64,000 nucleotides of DNA from Rhodopseudomonas palustris (GCF_003226555.1 NZ_QKQS01000013.1:285890-349889), one strand, 5' to 3'. Shown: positions 1 to 9,537, counted from the stretch's first letter. The notes: generated by a model from the letters alone, not told the origin. Program-made: numbers and translations.

Positions 1-306
1 ATCGCGGATGTCGACGCTGAGGCTGGTGACGTCGGGGCAGTGTTCGACCAGAGTCTGGCGCAGCGCGGTGCTGAGCGTGACCTTCTGTTCCGGCGTGCGG
101 CCGGCCAGCATGAACACGGCAAGATGCACGAAGCTGTCGCGCTGGCCGGCGACCAGATAGTCGTCGAAGCCGCGCGCCCGCACCTTGATGTCGGCGGCCT
201 GCATCACCCCGGTCGCCGCGGCGGTGACGGCGAGCTGCTCGATGAGGCGCCCGACACGGTCGCGGCCGAGATGGTCGGCCGAATAGTCCATCACCAGATG
301 CGGCAT
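1..306 (-). CDS. 5-carboxymethyl-2-hydroxymuconate delta-isomerase-like protein (partial)
   Basis: The reading frame starts at the ATG at 306 (protein MPHLVMDYSADHLG...) and runs off the left edge, so the C-terminus is missing. The N-terminal proline exposed after Met removal and the MPHL(V/I)xxYS opening are typical of the CHMI branch of the tautomerase superfamily, in which Pro1 is the catalytic base. CHMI isomerises a muconate intermediate in homoprotocatechuate degradation. About 102 residues are visible; family members are usually 115-130. Annotation to the CHMI family is good; the actual substrate cannot be decided because no other meta-cleavage genes are in view. Confidence 0.75.
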   Translation of the reverse strand, partial: MPHLVMDYSADHLGRDRVGRLIEQLAVTAAATGVMQAADIKVRARGFDDYLVAGQRDSFVHLAVFMLAGRTPEQKVTLSTALRQTLVEHCPDVTSLSVDIRD

Positions 307-523
307 CGTCCCTCCGGCTGGCTCGCTACGGTTTCTGCAGGCCTTCTTTGGCGCTCGCACGAGCACGGTCAAGCCCGCCCAGCGCATCAACGCAAGCGCC
401 GCGCCGCTCATGGCCGTATGCACGAATCCGATCGACAGACCGCCGGCATTGCGGCAAAGCTCGCGGCCAACAAAGAAGCTGCACGTTCGATGGAGCCCTC
501 CCTTGCCAGATCGTAAAACCTTG

Positions 524-1504
524 ATGAAGGCCGTCGTCGTCGAGCAATACGCCGCGATCGACCAGATCGAACTGAAGCTCGTCGCACGGCCGGCGGTGAC
601 GCCGGGATCGGTGCTGGTCCGGGTGCAGGCGGTCGGCATCGGCTTCGTCGACGGCCTCAAGGTGCAAGGGCGCTACCAGACCAAGGATCCGCTGCCGTTC
701 ATTCCCGGCACCGAATTCGCCGGCGTGATCGAAGCGGTCGGCGACGGTGTCGCGGAGTACGCGGCCGGCATGGCGGTGATGGGCATGGCGCGCTCCGGTG
801 CGCTCGCGGAGGCCATCGTCGTCCCCGCCGAGGCCGTCAGCCGGCTGCCGGACGGCGTATCGCCCGAGGAAGGCGCCTCATTTCGGGCCAACTATTTGAC
901 GGCGTATTACGCGCTGACCGAGCGCACGACACTCCGGCAGGGCGAGATCATGCTGGTGCTCGGCGCCGCCGGCGGCGTCGGGACGGCCGCGATCCAGATC
1001 GGCAAGCTGCGCGGCGCGCGCGTCATCGCGGCAGCCTCCACCGCGCCGAAGCGGGACTTCGCGCTCCGCCTCGGTGCCGACGCGGTGATCGACTACACGC
1101 AGCCGGACTGGCGCGACACGTTCAAGACCCTGACCGAGGGTCACGGCGCCGACGTCGTATTCGATCCGGTCGGCGGCCCGATCTCGGTCGATGCGTTTCG
1201 CTCGATCGCCTGGAACGGCCGGCACATCGTCGTCGGGTTTGCGGCGGGCAGCATTCCGGCGCTGCCGTTCAACCTGCCGCTGCTCAAAGGCGGCAGCCTG
1301 CTCGGAGTCGATCTCGCGCAAGTGCCGCGGCGCGAGCCGGCCGCGTTCCAACGCTGTATGGCGGACCTGTACCGGCTGCTCGGCAACCGGGAGCTCAAGC
1401 CCGCGATCGAGTCCGTGTTCGCGCTCGAGGATTTTCGCGCCGCGTTCAAGACGCTCGCCGGCCGCGAGGCGCTCGGCAAAGTGGTGGTGACGATCGCCCC
1501 GTGA
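524..1504 (+). CDS. Zinc-independent NADPH:quinone oxidoreductase (MDR superfamily)
   Basis: A 326-residue medium-chain dehydrogenase/reductase. The start is the ATG at 524 (MKAVVVEQY), the usual N-terminus of this family; the frame stays open upstream but without family similarity. A GroES-like fold covers roughly residues 1-115, followed by a Rossmann fold with the nucleotide-binding motif LGAAGGVGTAAIQ near residue 145. No zinc-ligand cysteines or histidines of the alcohol dehydrogenases are present, so a quinone oxidoreductase/enoyl reductase type (QOR, YhdH-like) is preferred. Such enzymes reduce quinones or activated alkenes with NADPH in the cytosol. It stands alone on the plus strand and its substrate is unknown. 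Confidence 0.85.
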   Translation: MKAVVVEQYAAIDQIELKLVARPAVTPGSVLVRVQAVGIGFVDGLKVQGRYQTKDPLPFIPGTEFAGVIEAVGDGVAEYAAGMAVMGMARSGALAEAIVVPAEAVSRLPDGVSPEEGASFRANYLTAYYALTERTTLRQGEIMLVLGAAGGVGTAAIQIGKLRGARVIAAASTAPKRDFALRLGADAVIDYTQPDWRDTFKTLTEGHGADVVFDPVGGPISVDAFRSIAWNGRHIVVGFAAGSIPALPFNLPLLKGGSLLGVDLAQVPRREPAAFQRCMADLYRLLGNRELKPAIESVFALEDFRAAFKTLAGREALGKVVVTIAP

Positions 1505-1536
1505 CGACCCGCGCAGCGCAGGCGCGCCGTGCGCGG

Positions 1537-1974
1537 CTATGACGGCCCGGATGTCAGCTCGGTGCGGCAGGCTTCGGCGAACGGCCACAGCAGATCGAAC
1601 TTGTCGCGGTCCAACATGTGCAGATCCTGCAAGTTCAACGGCGGTCGATCATAGAGCGCGACGATGTGCTCGATCACGCGCTCGGCCTCTGCGACCGTCT
1701 TCGGCGCCGCGAACAGGCGCAGCTTGCCGATCAGCGCGTAGATCTCGATCAGCTTGGTCGGATCGTCGAGCGAGTGCATCAGCGCATCGATATAGAGCTT
1801 CGACGCCTGATCGATGAACTCGCCGAACAGCTTTTCGCGGCGGCTGCCTTCCTGTGTCAAGCGCGCGCTGCGCGCCTGGTAGTTCTGGGACAGCCAGGTC
1901 GTGCTCAAGGTCGCCAGGCCGCCGATCGCAGAACCGGCGAGCGCCGCCAGCGCGGATACCGAGGCGCCGGTCAC
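1537..1974 (-). CDS. Hypothetical membrane-anchored protein, 145 aa
   Basis: A 145-residue protein with a short small-residue-rich hydrophobic stretch at about residues 5-27 (ALAALAGSAIGGLATL), which would act as an N-terminal membrane anchor. The rest is a soluble, mainly helical region rich in Lys, Glu and Leu. Its ATG overlaps the stop of the upstream PepSY gene by four bases (ATGA), so the two are translationally coupled and probably work together at the membrane. I do not recognise the family; small anchored proteins of this type are common in Bradyrhizobiaceae. No enzymatic motif is visible. Confidence 0.6.
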   Translation of the reverse strand: MTGASVSALAALAGSAIGGLATLSTTWLSQNYQARSARLTQEGSRREKLFGEFIDQASKLYIDALMHSLDDPTKLIEIYALIGKLRLFAAPKTVAEAERVIEHIVALYDRPPLNLQDLHMLDRDKFDLLWPFAEACRTELTSGPS

Positions 1975-2618
1975 GACGGCTGCTTTCTCGGCGGCACGGT
2001 CGGACGGCCGGGCGCGGCACCAGGACGGGCGGGCGGCGAACGGCGCAAGCGGGCACCGGGCGGCTCGAGCACGACTTCCTTCAGCGCGTCGCCGGCCAGC
2101 ACCACCACGGCGAATTTCAGCCGGCCCTGCTCCACCACGAGCTCGCCGAGCACCGCCCGCCCGCGCGTCGACCGCTCAGCGACCGCCACCGCATCCGACA
2201 GGCCGGGGCCGATCGATTGCAACAGCGCCAGCTCGCGCTGCTCGTCGTCGCCGGCCTGCACCGGCGATGAATCCGACGGCTCGCCGACCACCGCGCCGGA
2301 ATTGCCCGACACGACGCTGACCCAAACCTGTCCGTCGCGCGCTGTGCGAACGCGGTAGACCAGCGCGTTGCTGACGATGTCGGCCTCGATCCGGACGCTC
2401 TTGGTCCCCGGGTGCAGCTTCTCGGCAATCGCGATCGCCTGTCCCAACGAGACCGGCGCGGCGCGCACCATTTCGAGCTTGTCGAAGACGGGCTGATCGG
2501 CGTCCCGCCCCTCGCCGGTCTGGCCGGCACCGGTCGCCACTGCGTCGCGCGCGGCCGACGATGGCTGCGGCGCCAGCACGATGAAACAGGCGACGATGGC
2601 TGAGACGAAGGCACGCAT
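1971..2618 (-). CDS. Exported PepSY-like domain protein
   Basis: The chosen ATG at 2618 gives a clean signal peptide (MRAFVSAIVACFIVLAPQPSSAA) and a mature periplasmic protein; an upstream in-frame start would add about 27 basic residues before it. The middle (residues ~50-125) reads LGQAIAIAEKLHPG...V...G.VWVSVVSGNSGAVVG, the alternating helix/strand pattern of a PepSY domain, and a second weaker copy follows (LSDAVAVAERSTRG...KFAVVVLAG). PepSY domains are thought to inhibit peptidases or sense periplasmic ligands. The C-terminus is Pro/Arg-rich. It is the first gene of a pair with the 1537-1974 protein, and a palindrome lies about 160 bases upstream. Confidence 0.65.
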   Translation of the reverse strand: MRAFVSAIVACFIVLAPQPSSAARDAVATGAGQTGEGRDADQPVFDKLEMVRAAPVSLGQAIAIAEKLHPGTKSVRIEADIVSNALVYRVRTARDGQVWVSVVSGNSGAVVGEPSDSSPVQAGDDEQRELALLQSIGPGLSDAVAVAERSTRGRAVLGELVVEQGRLKFAVVVLAGDALKEVVLEPPGARLRRSPPARPGAAPGRPTVPPRKQPS

Positions 2619-2774
2619 GAGACCGGCTCTGGGCTGCGCCCGTGAGCGTGAAAACCGCCGCCACGAATAAAGAACGCGGCCGATCGCTTGGGGCGGCATG
2701 CGATCGGCCGCGTCGGTTCACGGACAACGTGGGAGTACGGTAGTCCGCGAACCGCAATGGCGCTGGGGCGCCAG

Positions 2775-2801
2775 AACGATACGGTACCAGTTCGTTTCGT
2801 T
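2775..2801. promoter_or_regulatory. Imperfect palindrome, candidate TetR-type operator
   Basis: The arms AACGATACG and CGTTTCGTT are inverted repeats (8 of 9 positions pair) separated by nine bases. The site lies between the tetR gene (ends at 2926) and the PepSY gene (starts at 2618), so it sits in the likely promoter region of the PepSY pair. The sequence resembles the CGTTTTGTT arms of the palindrome at 3803-3824 only loosely. That a TetR protein binds here is inference. Confidence 0.4.
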
Positions 2802-2925
2802 ATGTCAATCGACATGACCCAGCGCTGGGCTGTTGGCGGCCCGACTTCGGGACCACCTCGCTACTTCGTGAACGCTGGAAGAGACGCGGCCTCAGGCGAT
2901 CGAACGATCGCGTCGCCGCGCGGAC

Positions 2926-3609
2926 TCAATTGGGGCGAATGCCGTTCAGAAACAGTTTGACGGCCAGACGGAGTTGCCGATCCCGTGTCTTCTCGTCGAT
3001 CGCAATGTCGAACATCGTTAGCCGAGTCAGCGGGCCGACCACGATATTGAGAAAGGTCTCGGCGGCCGCGGCGGCATCGGGCACCCGAACCAGCCCCTGC
3101 TCGTTGAAATGGTCGAACAGTACCGCCAGGGTCGACACCGCGCGCCCCCAGCCCTCCTCGTAGGCCAGCCGCGCCAGATCGGGGAAATTCGCCGCCTGGA
3201 ACGACAGCGTGCGCATGATCGCGGTGACGCGCGGGGTCGATCCGATCTCCTGTATCTGCCGGCCGATCGAGACAAACCACGCTTCCAGCGACCCGTTCAA
3301 CGGGTTATTCCGGCGCTCCTCGACACCGTTCGACAGTGGCGCCAGCCAGCGCGCGATCTCACGGCGAAGCGCCGCTTCGAACAGCCCCCGCTTGTCGGTG
3401 TAGCGGGAGTAGACGGTCAATTTCGAGACCCGCGCCTCCTCCGCCACCGCATCGATCGTGGTCGCATCGAAGCCCCGCTCCATGAACAGGCGAGTAGCCA
3501 CATCGAGTAACCGGAGGTCGCGCTGAAGGGCGGCGGTTCGGGTCGGGCGGCCACCGCGGGATCTGGCGGCGGGCGCCTTTGCAGCGGACTTTTTCGCTGC
3601 GGTTTTCAT
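2926..3609 (-). CDS. TetR/AcrR family transcriptional regulator
   Basis: A 227-residue regulator starting at the ATG at 3609 (MKTAAKKSAAKAP). A basic Ala/Lys-rich tail of about 25 residues precedes the TetR N-terminal DNA-binding domain (residues ~30-80: LLDVATRLFMERGFDATTI...ARVSKLTVYSRYTDKRGLF). The C-terminal part (residues ~110-227) resembles the AefR-like TetR C-terminal ligand-binding domains. It is divergent from the gene at 3904, and a perfect palindrome lies between them, the typical autoregulatory arrangement. Ligand and targets are unknown; the neighbouring PepSY pair is one candidate target. Confidence 0.85.
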   Translation of the reverse strand: MKTAAKKSAAKAPAARSRGGRPTRTAALQRDLRLLDVATRLFMERGFDATTIDAVAEEARVSKLTVYSRYTDKRGLFEAALRREIARWLAPLSNGVEERRNNPLNGSLEAWFVSIGRQIQEIGSTPRVTAIMRTLSFQAANFPDLARLAYEEGWGRAVSTLAVLFDHFNEQGLVRVPDAAAAAETFLNIVVGPLTRLTMFDIAIDEKTRDRQLRLAVKLFLNGIRPN

Positions 3610-3802
3610 CGTCTGGGTCGCCTCCTGTTGCGAAAATCGCATGCCACTATACCCCCCTCCGACCAGCAAGCCATGCCATTGCAAGATGTTCCATTGGATA
3701 AGAGCAGCCCAATGGCAGAGCCAACATCATTTCGCCGCCAAGCTCTGCACTGCGGCAAAGCCGAGACGCTCTTGTCAGGGAAATCCCCATCGACAGCTAC
3801 AG

Positions 3803-3824
3803 AACAAAACGTTATCGTTTTGTT
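3803..3824. promoter_or_regulatory. Perfect 9-4-9 palindrome in the tetR divergent promoter region
   Basis: The arms AACAAAACG and CGTTTTGTT pair perfectly around a TTAT spacer. The site is between the TetR gene (start 3609) and the divergent coiled-coil gene (start 3904). A perfect palindrome of this length in a tetR intergenic region is the usual form of an autoregulatory operator; binding is inferred, not shown. Confidence 0.6.
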
Positions 3825-3903
3825 TATCTGAGTGGCGGTGGAGTTCGGCAGTCGTGCGACGTGCATCGGCCCTCCGCCAGCACCGAGCCGAAGGCGCCAG
3901 ACC

Positions 3904-4494
3904 ATGGACGCGAGCGTCAGCCATTCCGAACAAATCAGTTGGATCAAGGCCAAGCGGGACGCGATCGACATGCTCGCCTCTTCGCTGCACGGCTGGGCGG
4001 CCCATCTGGAAGGCGCCCAACGCACTGAGGCGCACCGCGCAATCGCCGAACTGCTGTCGATCCGCACCGTGTTCGCCGAGCGGCTCGATGCGCTGGCCTC
4101 CCGACACGCGATTCCGCCGGAGGTGGGCGACGTCACCGTCGCCTGGCTGTCGAAAGAATGGGGCAAGGCGCACGACGAAATCCGCTGGTTCTTGCTGGCG
4201 CGGCTGGGCAGCCTGTCCGACGATCAACTCGCCGTCGGAACGATCGATCGCAAGGCGGAGATCAAGGACGTATTGGAAAAGCTGAAGCAGGACTCCAGCG
4301 CAGCGATCGAGCAAGCCAAGCGCGATCTCGACGAAACTCTCGGACGAATCGCGGCCGAACAAGTCCGGCTGGGGACGTTCTCCACCTCCAGCGACAAGGC
4401 GCTGAAATCGATCAAGGCGACCTTCGAACGGACCCGCGAGCAACACGATCGGACGTGGCAGAGTATCGCGGAGATCTGTGATCGCGGCACATGA
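3904..4494 (+). CDS. Hypothetical coiled-coil protein, 196 aa
   Basis: The ATG at 3904 has a GAAGG ribosome-binding site nine bases upstream and gives 196 residues without signal peptide or membrane segment. The second half (residues ~110-185) is strongly charged with heptad-like spacing (VLEKLKQDSSAAIEQAKRDL, then FERTREQHDRTW), suggesting a coiled coil. No catalytic motif is visible and I do not recognise the family. It is divergent from the TetR gene and shares the palindrome at 3803-3824, so it is a probable regulatory target. Confidence 0.6.
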   Translation: MDASVSHSEQISWIKAKRDAIDMLASSLHGWAAHLEGAQRTEAHRAIAELLSIRTVFAERLDALASRHAIPPEVGDVTVAWLSKEWGKAHDEIRWFLLARLGSLSDDQLAVGTIDRKAEIKDVLEKLKQDSSAAIEQAKRDLDETLGRIAAEQVRLGTFSTSSDKALKSIKATFERTREQHDRTWQSIAEICDRGT

Positions 4495-4526
4495 ACGGGC
4501 CGTCGGCATCGCGACCGGCACGATCG

Positions 4527-5366
4527 TCAATGATACAGAAACAGCGAGCAAGGCGGATTGGCGACGAGCTCGTCCGTGGTCGAGCCGAACAGCGCCTCTC
4601 GAAACCCGCGACGTCCGTATGCGCCCATCACCAGCGTGCCGACTTTGCGATCGGCCACCGCGATCCTTATCGCCTCCGACGGTTCGACGTCCGACGACAG
4701 CGGATGCGACTCCGACTGATAATCATGGCTGCGCAGATACGAGGCCGCGGCCGCGCAGTTACGCTCGGCCGTCTCTTCACTTCGATCGACCGCCGCGACG
4801 ACGATGCGACGTTCGGCGCCGAGGCCAAGCAGCACGAACATCTGCAGCGCGCGCATCGCCGCGATGCTGCCGTCATAGGCGATCAGCACATCCTCGCCTT
4901 CCGGCAGTTCGTCGGGACACACGATCATCGGCCGCGGTGTCCGCAGCAGTAATTTGGCGAGTACCTCCGACAGCGGCTCGTTGAGATCGCCCGCATAGCC
5001 GGTGTCGTGCCCGGCAATCACCAAATCCCGCGTTTCGCTGGCGAGCTGGAAGGCGTCGATCGGATCGCCTTCGAACGCCAGCCACGCGAACGGCAGGCCG
5101 CGGTCACGGCATTCGCGCTCGAAAATCTCGCGCAAACGTTGCTGCGCCTCCTCCGCCTGACGCTTCAGCTCGTCTTCGAGCTTGGCCTGATAGGCCGAGA
5201 TGCCAATGCCGCCGAGGATCGGCGCTTCGATCGCCGACGGATCTACTCCGGCGAGCCCGGCCAATTCCGTCCCGGTCCGTTGCGCCAATTGGAATGCGTA
5301 TCGCCGGGCAGAAACCGATGATGCGGTCTGACCGAGCAGGATCAATGTGCGCTTGAGCATGGACAT
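4527..5366 (-). CDS. Universal stress protein, tandem UspA-like
   Basis: A 279-residue protein starting at the ATG at 5366, six bases after a GGGGAG ribosome-binding site; a second in-frame ATG is at 5360. The C-terminal half is a recognisable Usp domain (VLIAYDGSIAAMRAL, later LVMGAYGRRGFREALFGSTT), matching the ATP-binding G-2x-G-9x-G(S/T) pattern. The N-terminal half (MLKRTLILLG...) is a second, more diverged Usp fold. Such proteins bind nucleotides and support survival under energy or oxidative stress. It lies about 190 bases downstream of cyoD on the same strand, so it may be the last gene of the oxidase operon. Confidence 0.85.
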   Translation of the reverse strand: MSMLKRTLILLGQTASSVSARRYAFQLAQRTGTELAGLAGVDPSAIEAPILGGIGISAYQAKLEDELKRQAEEAQQRLREIFERECRDRGLPFAWLAFEGDPIDAFQLASETRDLVIAGHDTGYAGDLNEPLSEVLAKLLLRTPRPMIVCPDELPEGEDVLIAYDGSIAAMRALQMFVLLGLGAERRIVVAAVDRSEETAERNCAAAASYLRSHDYQSESHPLSSDVEPSEAIRIAVADRKVGTLVMGAYGRRGFREALFGSTTDELVANPPCSLFLYH

Positions 5367-5554
5367 CCGACTCTCCCCGTATCGACGCGGCCGGCGTGGG
5401 ATCGCAGCTGCGCAAGCGGACTCGCCGACGGACCATGCCTCGCCGATCACGCTCGCACCACGCCGATCAGCAACCGATCGGGCGGCATTGTGTCGCGCGG
5501 GCGAGATCTCAGCGTCGCCGCCGCGCAACACACGATGGATCGGGTTGCAGCCGT

Positions 5555-5950
5555 TCAGCCGCCGGAGCGCATGATGTGCTCGACCGGCATCATGTTGTGA
5601 TTGAGATGCCCCATGATCCAGATCGAGCCGCCGACCACCAGCAGCACGACCAGGGTGCCGAACGCGAGTGCCATCACGTTGTTGGTGTTGTCCGGTCCGG
5701 TGGTGATGTGGAGGAAGAACACCAGCTGCACGCCCATCTGCGCGATCGCCAGCACCGTGATCGCCACCGGGATGCTGGGCTGCCAGACGAGATCGGTGCC
5801 AGCGATGAAGAACGAGGTCGCAGTCAGCAGCACCGATAGCCCGAGCCCGACCGCATAGCCGAGCAATCGCGGGCCGATGCGAACGTCCTCCTGGTCGCCG
5901 GGGGCGACGTCGTAGGGCTCGGCGTCGTCGGTGACGCTCTTGTCGCTCAT
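5555..5950 (-). CDS. cyoD: Cytochrome o ubiquinol oxidase subunit IV
   Basis: A 131-residue integral membrane protein with three predicted helices (about residues 28-50, 58-80, 92-115) after a hydrophilic N-terminus. The segment QMGVQLVFFLHI is characteristic of CyoD/CtaF. Subunit IV has no cofactor and assists assembly of the heme-copper core in subunit I. Its ATG overlaps the cyoC stop by four bases (ATGA), so translation is coupled. It is the last oxidase gene in the cyoABCD order. Confidence 0.92.
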   Translation of the reverse strand: MSDKSVTDDAEPYDVAPGDQEDVRIGPRLLGYAVGLGLSVLLTATSFFIAGTDLVWQPSIPVAITVLAIAQMGVQLVFFLHITTGPDNTNNVMALAFGTLVVLLVVGGSIWIMGHLNHNMMPVEHIMRSGG

Positions 5951-6597
5951 GTTGCGCTCCCGAGCAGATAGACCATCGAGAAAATCGCCACCCAGATGAT
6001 GTCAAGCGCGTGCCAGAACAGCGAGAAGCACAGCAGCCGGCGGCAGATGTCGTCGCGAAAGCCCTTGGCGAACACCTGCGCCATCATCGTGAGCAGCCAC
6101 AGCAGGCCCATCGTGACATGAAGCCCGTGGCATCCCACCAGCGTGAAGAACGCTGACAGAAACGCGCTGCGGGTCGGACCGGCTCCCTGCGCCACCAGGC
6201 CGGCAAATTCCCGCAGCTCCAGTACGAGGAAGGCAAGGCCGAGCAATCCGGTCACCGCCATCGCGAGCTGGAACCAGCGCTGGCTGCGCACCGCGGCGGC
6301 GACGCTCGCCATCCCGCAGGCGAAGCTCGACAGCAGCAGGCAACCGGTTTCGATCGCGACGTTGCGGAGATCGAACAGTTGTGCGCCGCCCGGCCCGCCC
6401 GCGGTGGCGCCGGACAGCACCGCGTAGCTCGCGAAGAAGCACGCGAACATCACGATGTCGGACAACAGGAAAATCCAGAAGCCGTACCCGACCACGATCC
6501 GTTTCGGCGCAGGCCCTTCGTGACTGGCGCCGACCGAATCCAGCCCGCGCAACTGATGCGGATCGTCCTGACCGTATGACAGCGTCGCCTCGGTCAT
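5947..6597 (-). CDS. cyoC: Cytochrome o ubiquinol oxidase subunit III
   Basis: A 216-residue protein with five predicted membrane helices, as in CyoC (mitochondrial subunit III lacks two here). Recognisable segments are [20 protein letters not shown] near residue 38 and [19 protein letters not shown] near residue 140. Subunit III supports the stability of the oxidase core. The ATG at 6597 overlaps the cyoB stop (ATGA), and its own stop overlaps the cyoD start in the same way, a fully coupled operon. Confidence 0.93.
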   Translation of the reverse strand: MTEATLSYGQDDPHQLRGLDSVGASHEGPAPKRIVVGYGFWIFLLSDIVMFACFFASYAVLSGATAGGPGGAQLFDLRNVAIETGCLLLSSFACGMASVAAAVRSQRWFQLAMAVTGLLGLAFLVLELREFAGLVAQGAGPTRSAFLSAFFTLVGCHGLHVTMGLLWLLTMMAQVFAKGFRDDICRRLLCFSLFWHALDIIWVAIFSMVYLLGSAT

Positions 6598-8597
6598 GGT
6601 GCGCGCCCCGCCGCGGCCAGCGCAGCACGCCGTTCGGCGATGTTGGCGCGGTCGATCCGTGCGACCTCGGCCGCCGGGATGACGTATTCGTCGCGGTCGC
6701 GCCAGGCGAACACCACGAAGGTCGCGAACGCGCCGATCCCGCCGAGCGCCACCATCCACCAGATGTGCCAGATCAAGGCAAAGCCCATTACGGTCGCGAA
6801 GAATGCGCAGACAAATCCGGTCGGCGAATTCCGCGGCATCTCGATATCGTGATAGTCCTGCTTGCGGGTCTCGAGGCCGTGTTCCAACGCCTTTTGCTTG
6901 GTGGCCCAGTACGCGTCTTCGCCGGTCACGTCCGGATCGACTGCGAAGTTGAACACCGGCGGCGGCGACGAGGTCGCCCATTCCAGCGAACGCCCGTCCC
7001 ACGGATCTCCAGTATGGTCGCGCAGCTCGTCACGATGGCGGATGCTGACCGCGAATTGCACGATCTGCAGCACCACCGCCGTCGCCATGATCGCGGTGCC
7101 GACACCGGCCACGATCATCAACGGGTGCCACGCCGCGACGTCGTAGTGTTGCAGCCGGCGGGTCATGCCGAGCAGACCGGCGACGTAGAGCGGCATGAAG
7201 GTGACGAAGAACCCGACCAGCGTGAACCAGAACGCGGCCTTGCCGAGTCCTTCGTGCAGGCGGAAGCCGAACGCCTTCGGAAACCAATAGGTGTAGCCCG
7301 CGAAAGCGCCGAACAGCACGCCGCCGATGATGACGTTGTGGAAGTGCGCGACCAGGAACAGGCTGTTGTGGAGCTGGAAGTCCGCCGGCGGCACCGCGAC
7401 CAGCACGCCGGTCAGCCCGCCGATGATGAACGTCACCATGAAGCCGATCGCCCACAGCATCGGCGTCGCGAACCTGATCCGGCCGCCATACATCGTGAAC
7501 AGCCAGTTGAAGATCTTCACCCCGGTCGGCACCGCGATGATCATGCTGGCGATGCCGAACACCGCGTTGACGGTGGCTCCCGCCCCCATCGTGAAGAAGT
7601 GGTGCAGCCACACCATGAACGAAATGATGCAGATCGCCATCGTCGCGAGCACCATCGAGCGGTAGCCGAACAGCGGCTTGCCGGAAAAGGTCGACACCAC
7701 TTCCGAAAACACCCCGAAGGCCGGCAGCACCAAGATGTAAACCTCCGGATGCCCCCAGGCCCAGATCAGGTTCATGAACATCATCATGTTGCCGCCGGCT
7801 TCATTGGTGAAGAAATGAAAGCCGAGATAGCGGTCGAGCAGCAGCATCGCCAATGTGGCGGTGAGGATCGGAAACGCAGCGACGATCAGCAGGCAGGAGG
7901 CGAGCGTCGTCCAGCAGAACATCGGCATCCGCAAATACGTCATTCCGCGCGTCCGCAGCTTGAGCACGGTGGTGACGAGGTTGATCCCCGCCACCAGCGT
8001 TCCAATGCCGGAGATCTGCAGCGCCCAGGCGTAGTAGTCGACGCCGACGCCCGGCGAATAGCTGAGCTCGGACAGCGGCGGAAACGGCAGCCAGCCGGTG
8101 CGGGCGAACTCTCCCACCACCAGCGACAGATTGACCAGCAGCGCCCCGCTCGCAGTCAGCCAGAAGCCGACCGAATTGAGCGTCGGAAACGCGACGTCCC
8201 GCACGCCGAGCTGCAGGGGCACCACCAGATTCATCAGCCCGATCACGAATGGCATCGCGACGAAGAAGATCATGATGGTGCCGTGCGCGGAGAAGATCTG
8301 GTTGTAGTGCTCCGGCGGCAGATAACCGGGCGATTGGTAGGCGATCGCCTGCTGTGCACGCATCATGATCGCGTCGACGCCGCCGCGCAGCAGCATCACC
8401 ATCGCCAGCATCATGTACATGACGCCGATCCGCTTATGATCGACGCTGGTGATCCATTCGCGCCAGAGATAGGGAAAGTAGCCTTTGAGCCCTGCCCACA
8501 GCAGGATGGCGACGATCGCCGCCATCACAGTAGCGCCGGCGATCAGCGGAATTGGCTGATCGATCGGAATGGCCGACCAGTCGAGCTTGCCGAGCAT
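6594..8597 (-). CDS. cyoB: Cytochrome o ubiquinol oxidase subunit I
   Basis: A 667-residue heme-copper oxidase subunit I, close to the E. coli length (663). It starts MLGKLDW at 8597, as in CyoB, after a GGAG ribosome-binding site. The protein shows the [20 protein letters not shown] start of the core, the CuB/heme motif [13 protein letters not shown] with the cross-linked His-Tyr pair, and the HH pair WLHHFFTMG. It holds the low-spin heme and the binuclear heme-CuB centre that reduces oxygen to water while pumping protons. The start lies inside cyoA: the two frames overlap by 55 bases. Confidence 0.96.
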   Translation of the reverse strand: MLGKLDWSAIPIDQPIPLIAGATVMAAIVAILLWAGLKGYFPYLWREWITSVDHKRIGVMYMMLAMVMLLRGGVDAIMMRAQQAIAYQSPGYLPPEHYNQIFSAHGTIMIFFVAMPFVIGLMNLVVPLQLGVRDVAFPTLNSVGFWLTASGALLVNLSLVVGEFARTGWLPFPPLSELSYSPGVGVDYYAWALQISGIGTLVAGINLVTTVLKLRTRGMTYLRMPMFCWTTLASCLLIVAAFPILTATLAMLLLDRYLGFHFFTNEAGGNMMMFMNLIWAWGHPEVYILVLPAFGVFSEVVSTFSGKPLFGYRSMVLATMAICIISFMVWLHHFFTMGAGATVNAVFGIASMIIAVPTGVKIFNWLFTMYGGRIRFATPMLWAIGFMVTFIIGGLTGVLVAVPPADFQLHNSLFLVAHFHNVIIGGVLFGAFAGYTYWFPKAFGFRLHEGLGKAAFWFTLVGFFVTFMPLYVAGLLGMTRRLQHYDVAAWHPLMIVAGVGTAIMATAVVLQIVQFAVSIRHRDELRDHTGDPWDGRSLEWATSSPPPVFNFAVDPDVTGEDAYWATKQKALEHGLETRKQDYHDIEMPRNSPTGFVCAFFATVMGFALIWHIWWMVALGGIGAFATFVVFAWRDRDEYVIPAAEVARIDRANIAERRAALAAAGRAP

Positions 8598-9436
8598 ATC
8601 GCGTTGGCTCCAAAATTCGCTTCGATGTACGACTGCGCGCCGTCCGTAGTCGGACGCGGCCCCGGCTGCGGCGGAATCCGTTGCGTGCTGATGGCCTCAA
8701 ACAGCAGCGGATCGGCCAGCCGATAGCTCCGCGTGCCGCTCACCGGCGCCTGCTTCATCAGCTCTTTGTAACTGTCCGCGTTCAGCGCTTTGTCACTCGA
8801 CGCCGTCTTGGCGACCCATTCGGAGAATGCGATCGGCGACACGACATGCACCGGAAACATCATGTCGGGAAAGCCGTCACCGCTGAAATGCGACGACAGC
8901 CCGCGCAACTCGCCTTCGCTGTCGGCTCGAAGGTTCAGCCGCGTCACCATGCCGTTCATCGTATAGATCATGCTGCCGAGCTGGGGGATGAAGAACGCGT
9001 TCATCACGCTCGCCGACGTCAATTCGAACTTCAGCGAGGCGCCGACCGGCACGGTCAGCGAGTTGATCGTCGCAATGCCCTGATCCGGGTAGATGAACAG
9101 CCACTTCCAGTCCATCGACACCACTTGGATCCGAACCGGAATGCCGGTTCCTTCGACCGGCGCGGCCGGATCGAGCCGGTGTGCACCAATCCAGGTGACA
9201 CCGCCGAGCAGAATGATGGTCAGCGTCGGGATCGACCACACCACGAGTTCGATCTTTCCCGAATAAGTAAACTCCGGCCGATACTTCGCCCGTGGATTGG
9301 AAGCGCGAAACCAGAACGCGAAAGCCAGGATGGCAATGATCGTCGGCACCACGATCGCGAGCATGATCACCACGGAATCAACCAGAATGGTCGAATTTCC
9401 GTACGCGACCGGACCTTTGGGGTCGAAAATGTTCAT
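8543..9436 (-). CDS. cyoA: Cytochrome o ubiquinol oxidase subunit II
   Basis: A 297-residue subunit II starting at the ATG at 9436. Two membrane helices (about residues 20-42 and 62-82) are followed by the periplasmic cupredoxin fold ([33 protein letters not shown]). The CxxxC CuA-binding motif of cytochrome c oxidases is absent, so the electron donor is a quinol, not cytochrome c. No lipobox cysteine is seen near the N-terminus, unlike E. coli CyoA. It is the first gene of cyoABCD and lies 39 bases downstream of an EcfG-type promoter motif. Confidence 0.94.
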   Translation of the reverse strand: MNIFDPKGPVAYGNSTILVDSVVIMLAIVVPTIIAILAFAFWFRASNPRAKYRPEFTYSGKIELVVWSIPTLTIILLGGVTWIGAHRLDPAAPVEGTGIPVRIQVVSMDWKWLFIYPDQGIATINSLTVPVGASLKFELTSASVMNAFFIPQLGSMIYTMNGMVTRLNLRADSEGELRGLSSHFSGDGFPDMMFPVHVVSPIAFSEWVAKTASSDKALNADSYKELMKQAPVSGTRSYRLADPLLFEAISTQRIPPQPGPRPTTDGAQSYIEANFGANAICSASSTGRPFRSISQFR

Positions 9437-9474
9437 GTGGCGGCGCGCCTTGCGGCGGTTCCAAGAGGGTCGGT

Positions 9475-9499
9475 AACGAGCAACGTCGGCATCCGTTCC
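9475..9499 (-). promoter_or_regulatory. EcfG-type (general stress sigma factor) promoter motif for cyoABCD
   Basis: On the minus strand GGAAC (9499-9495) is followed after exactly 16 bases by CGTT (9478-9475). This matches the GGAAC-N16/17-cGTT consensus known for the alphaproteobacterial general stress sigma factor EcfG/RpoE2. The motif ends 39 bases before the cyoA start codon at 9436, a proper position for a promoter. Use in the cell is inferred. Confidence 0.6.
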
Positions 9500-9537
9500 G
9501 AACTTAGCCGTTGATGCGCGCTTAGGCGAGTGGCCAC

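Noticed and set aside
6381-8726. Very long plus-strand open frame (781 codons) opposite cyoBC
   Set aside because: It is the antisense of cyoBC; the His/Arg/Asp-rich translation is the usual mirror of GC-rich membrane-protein genes.
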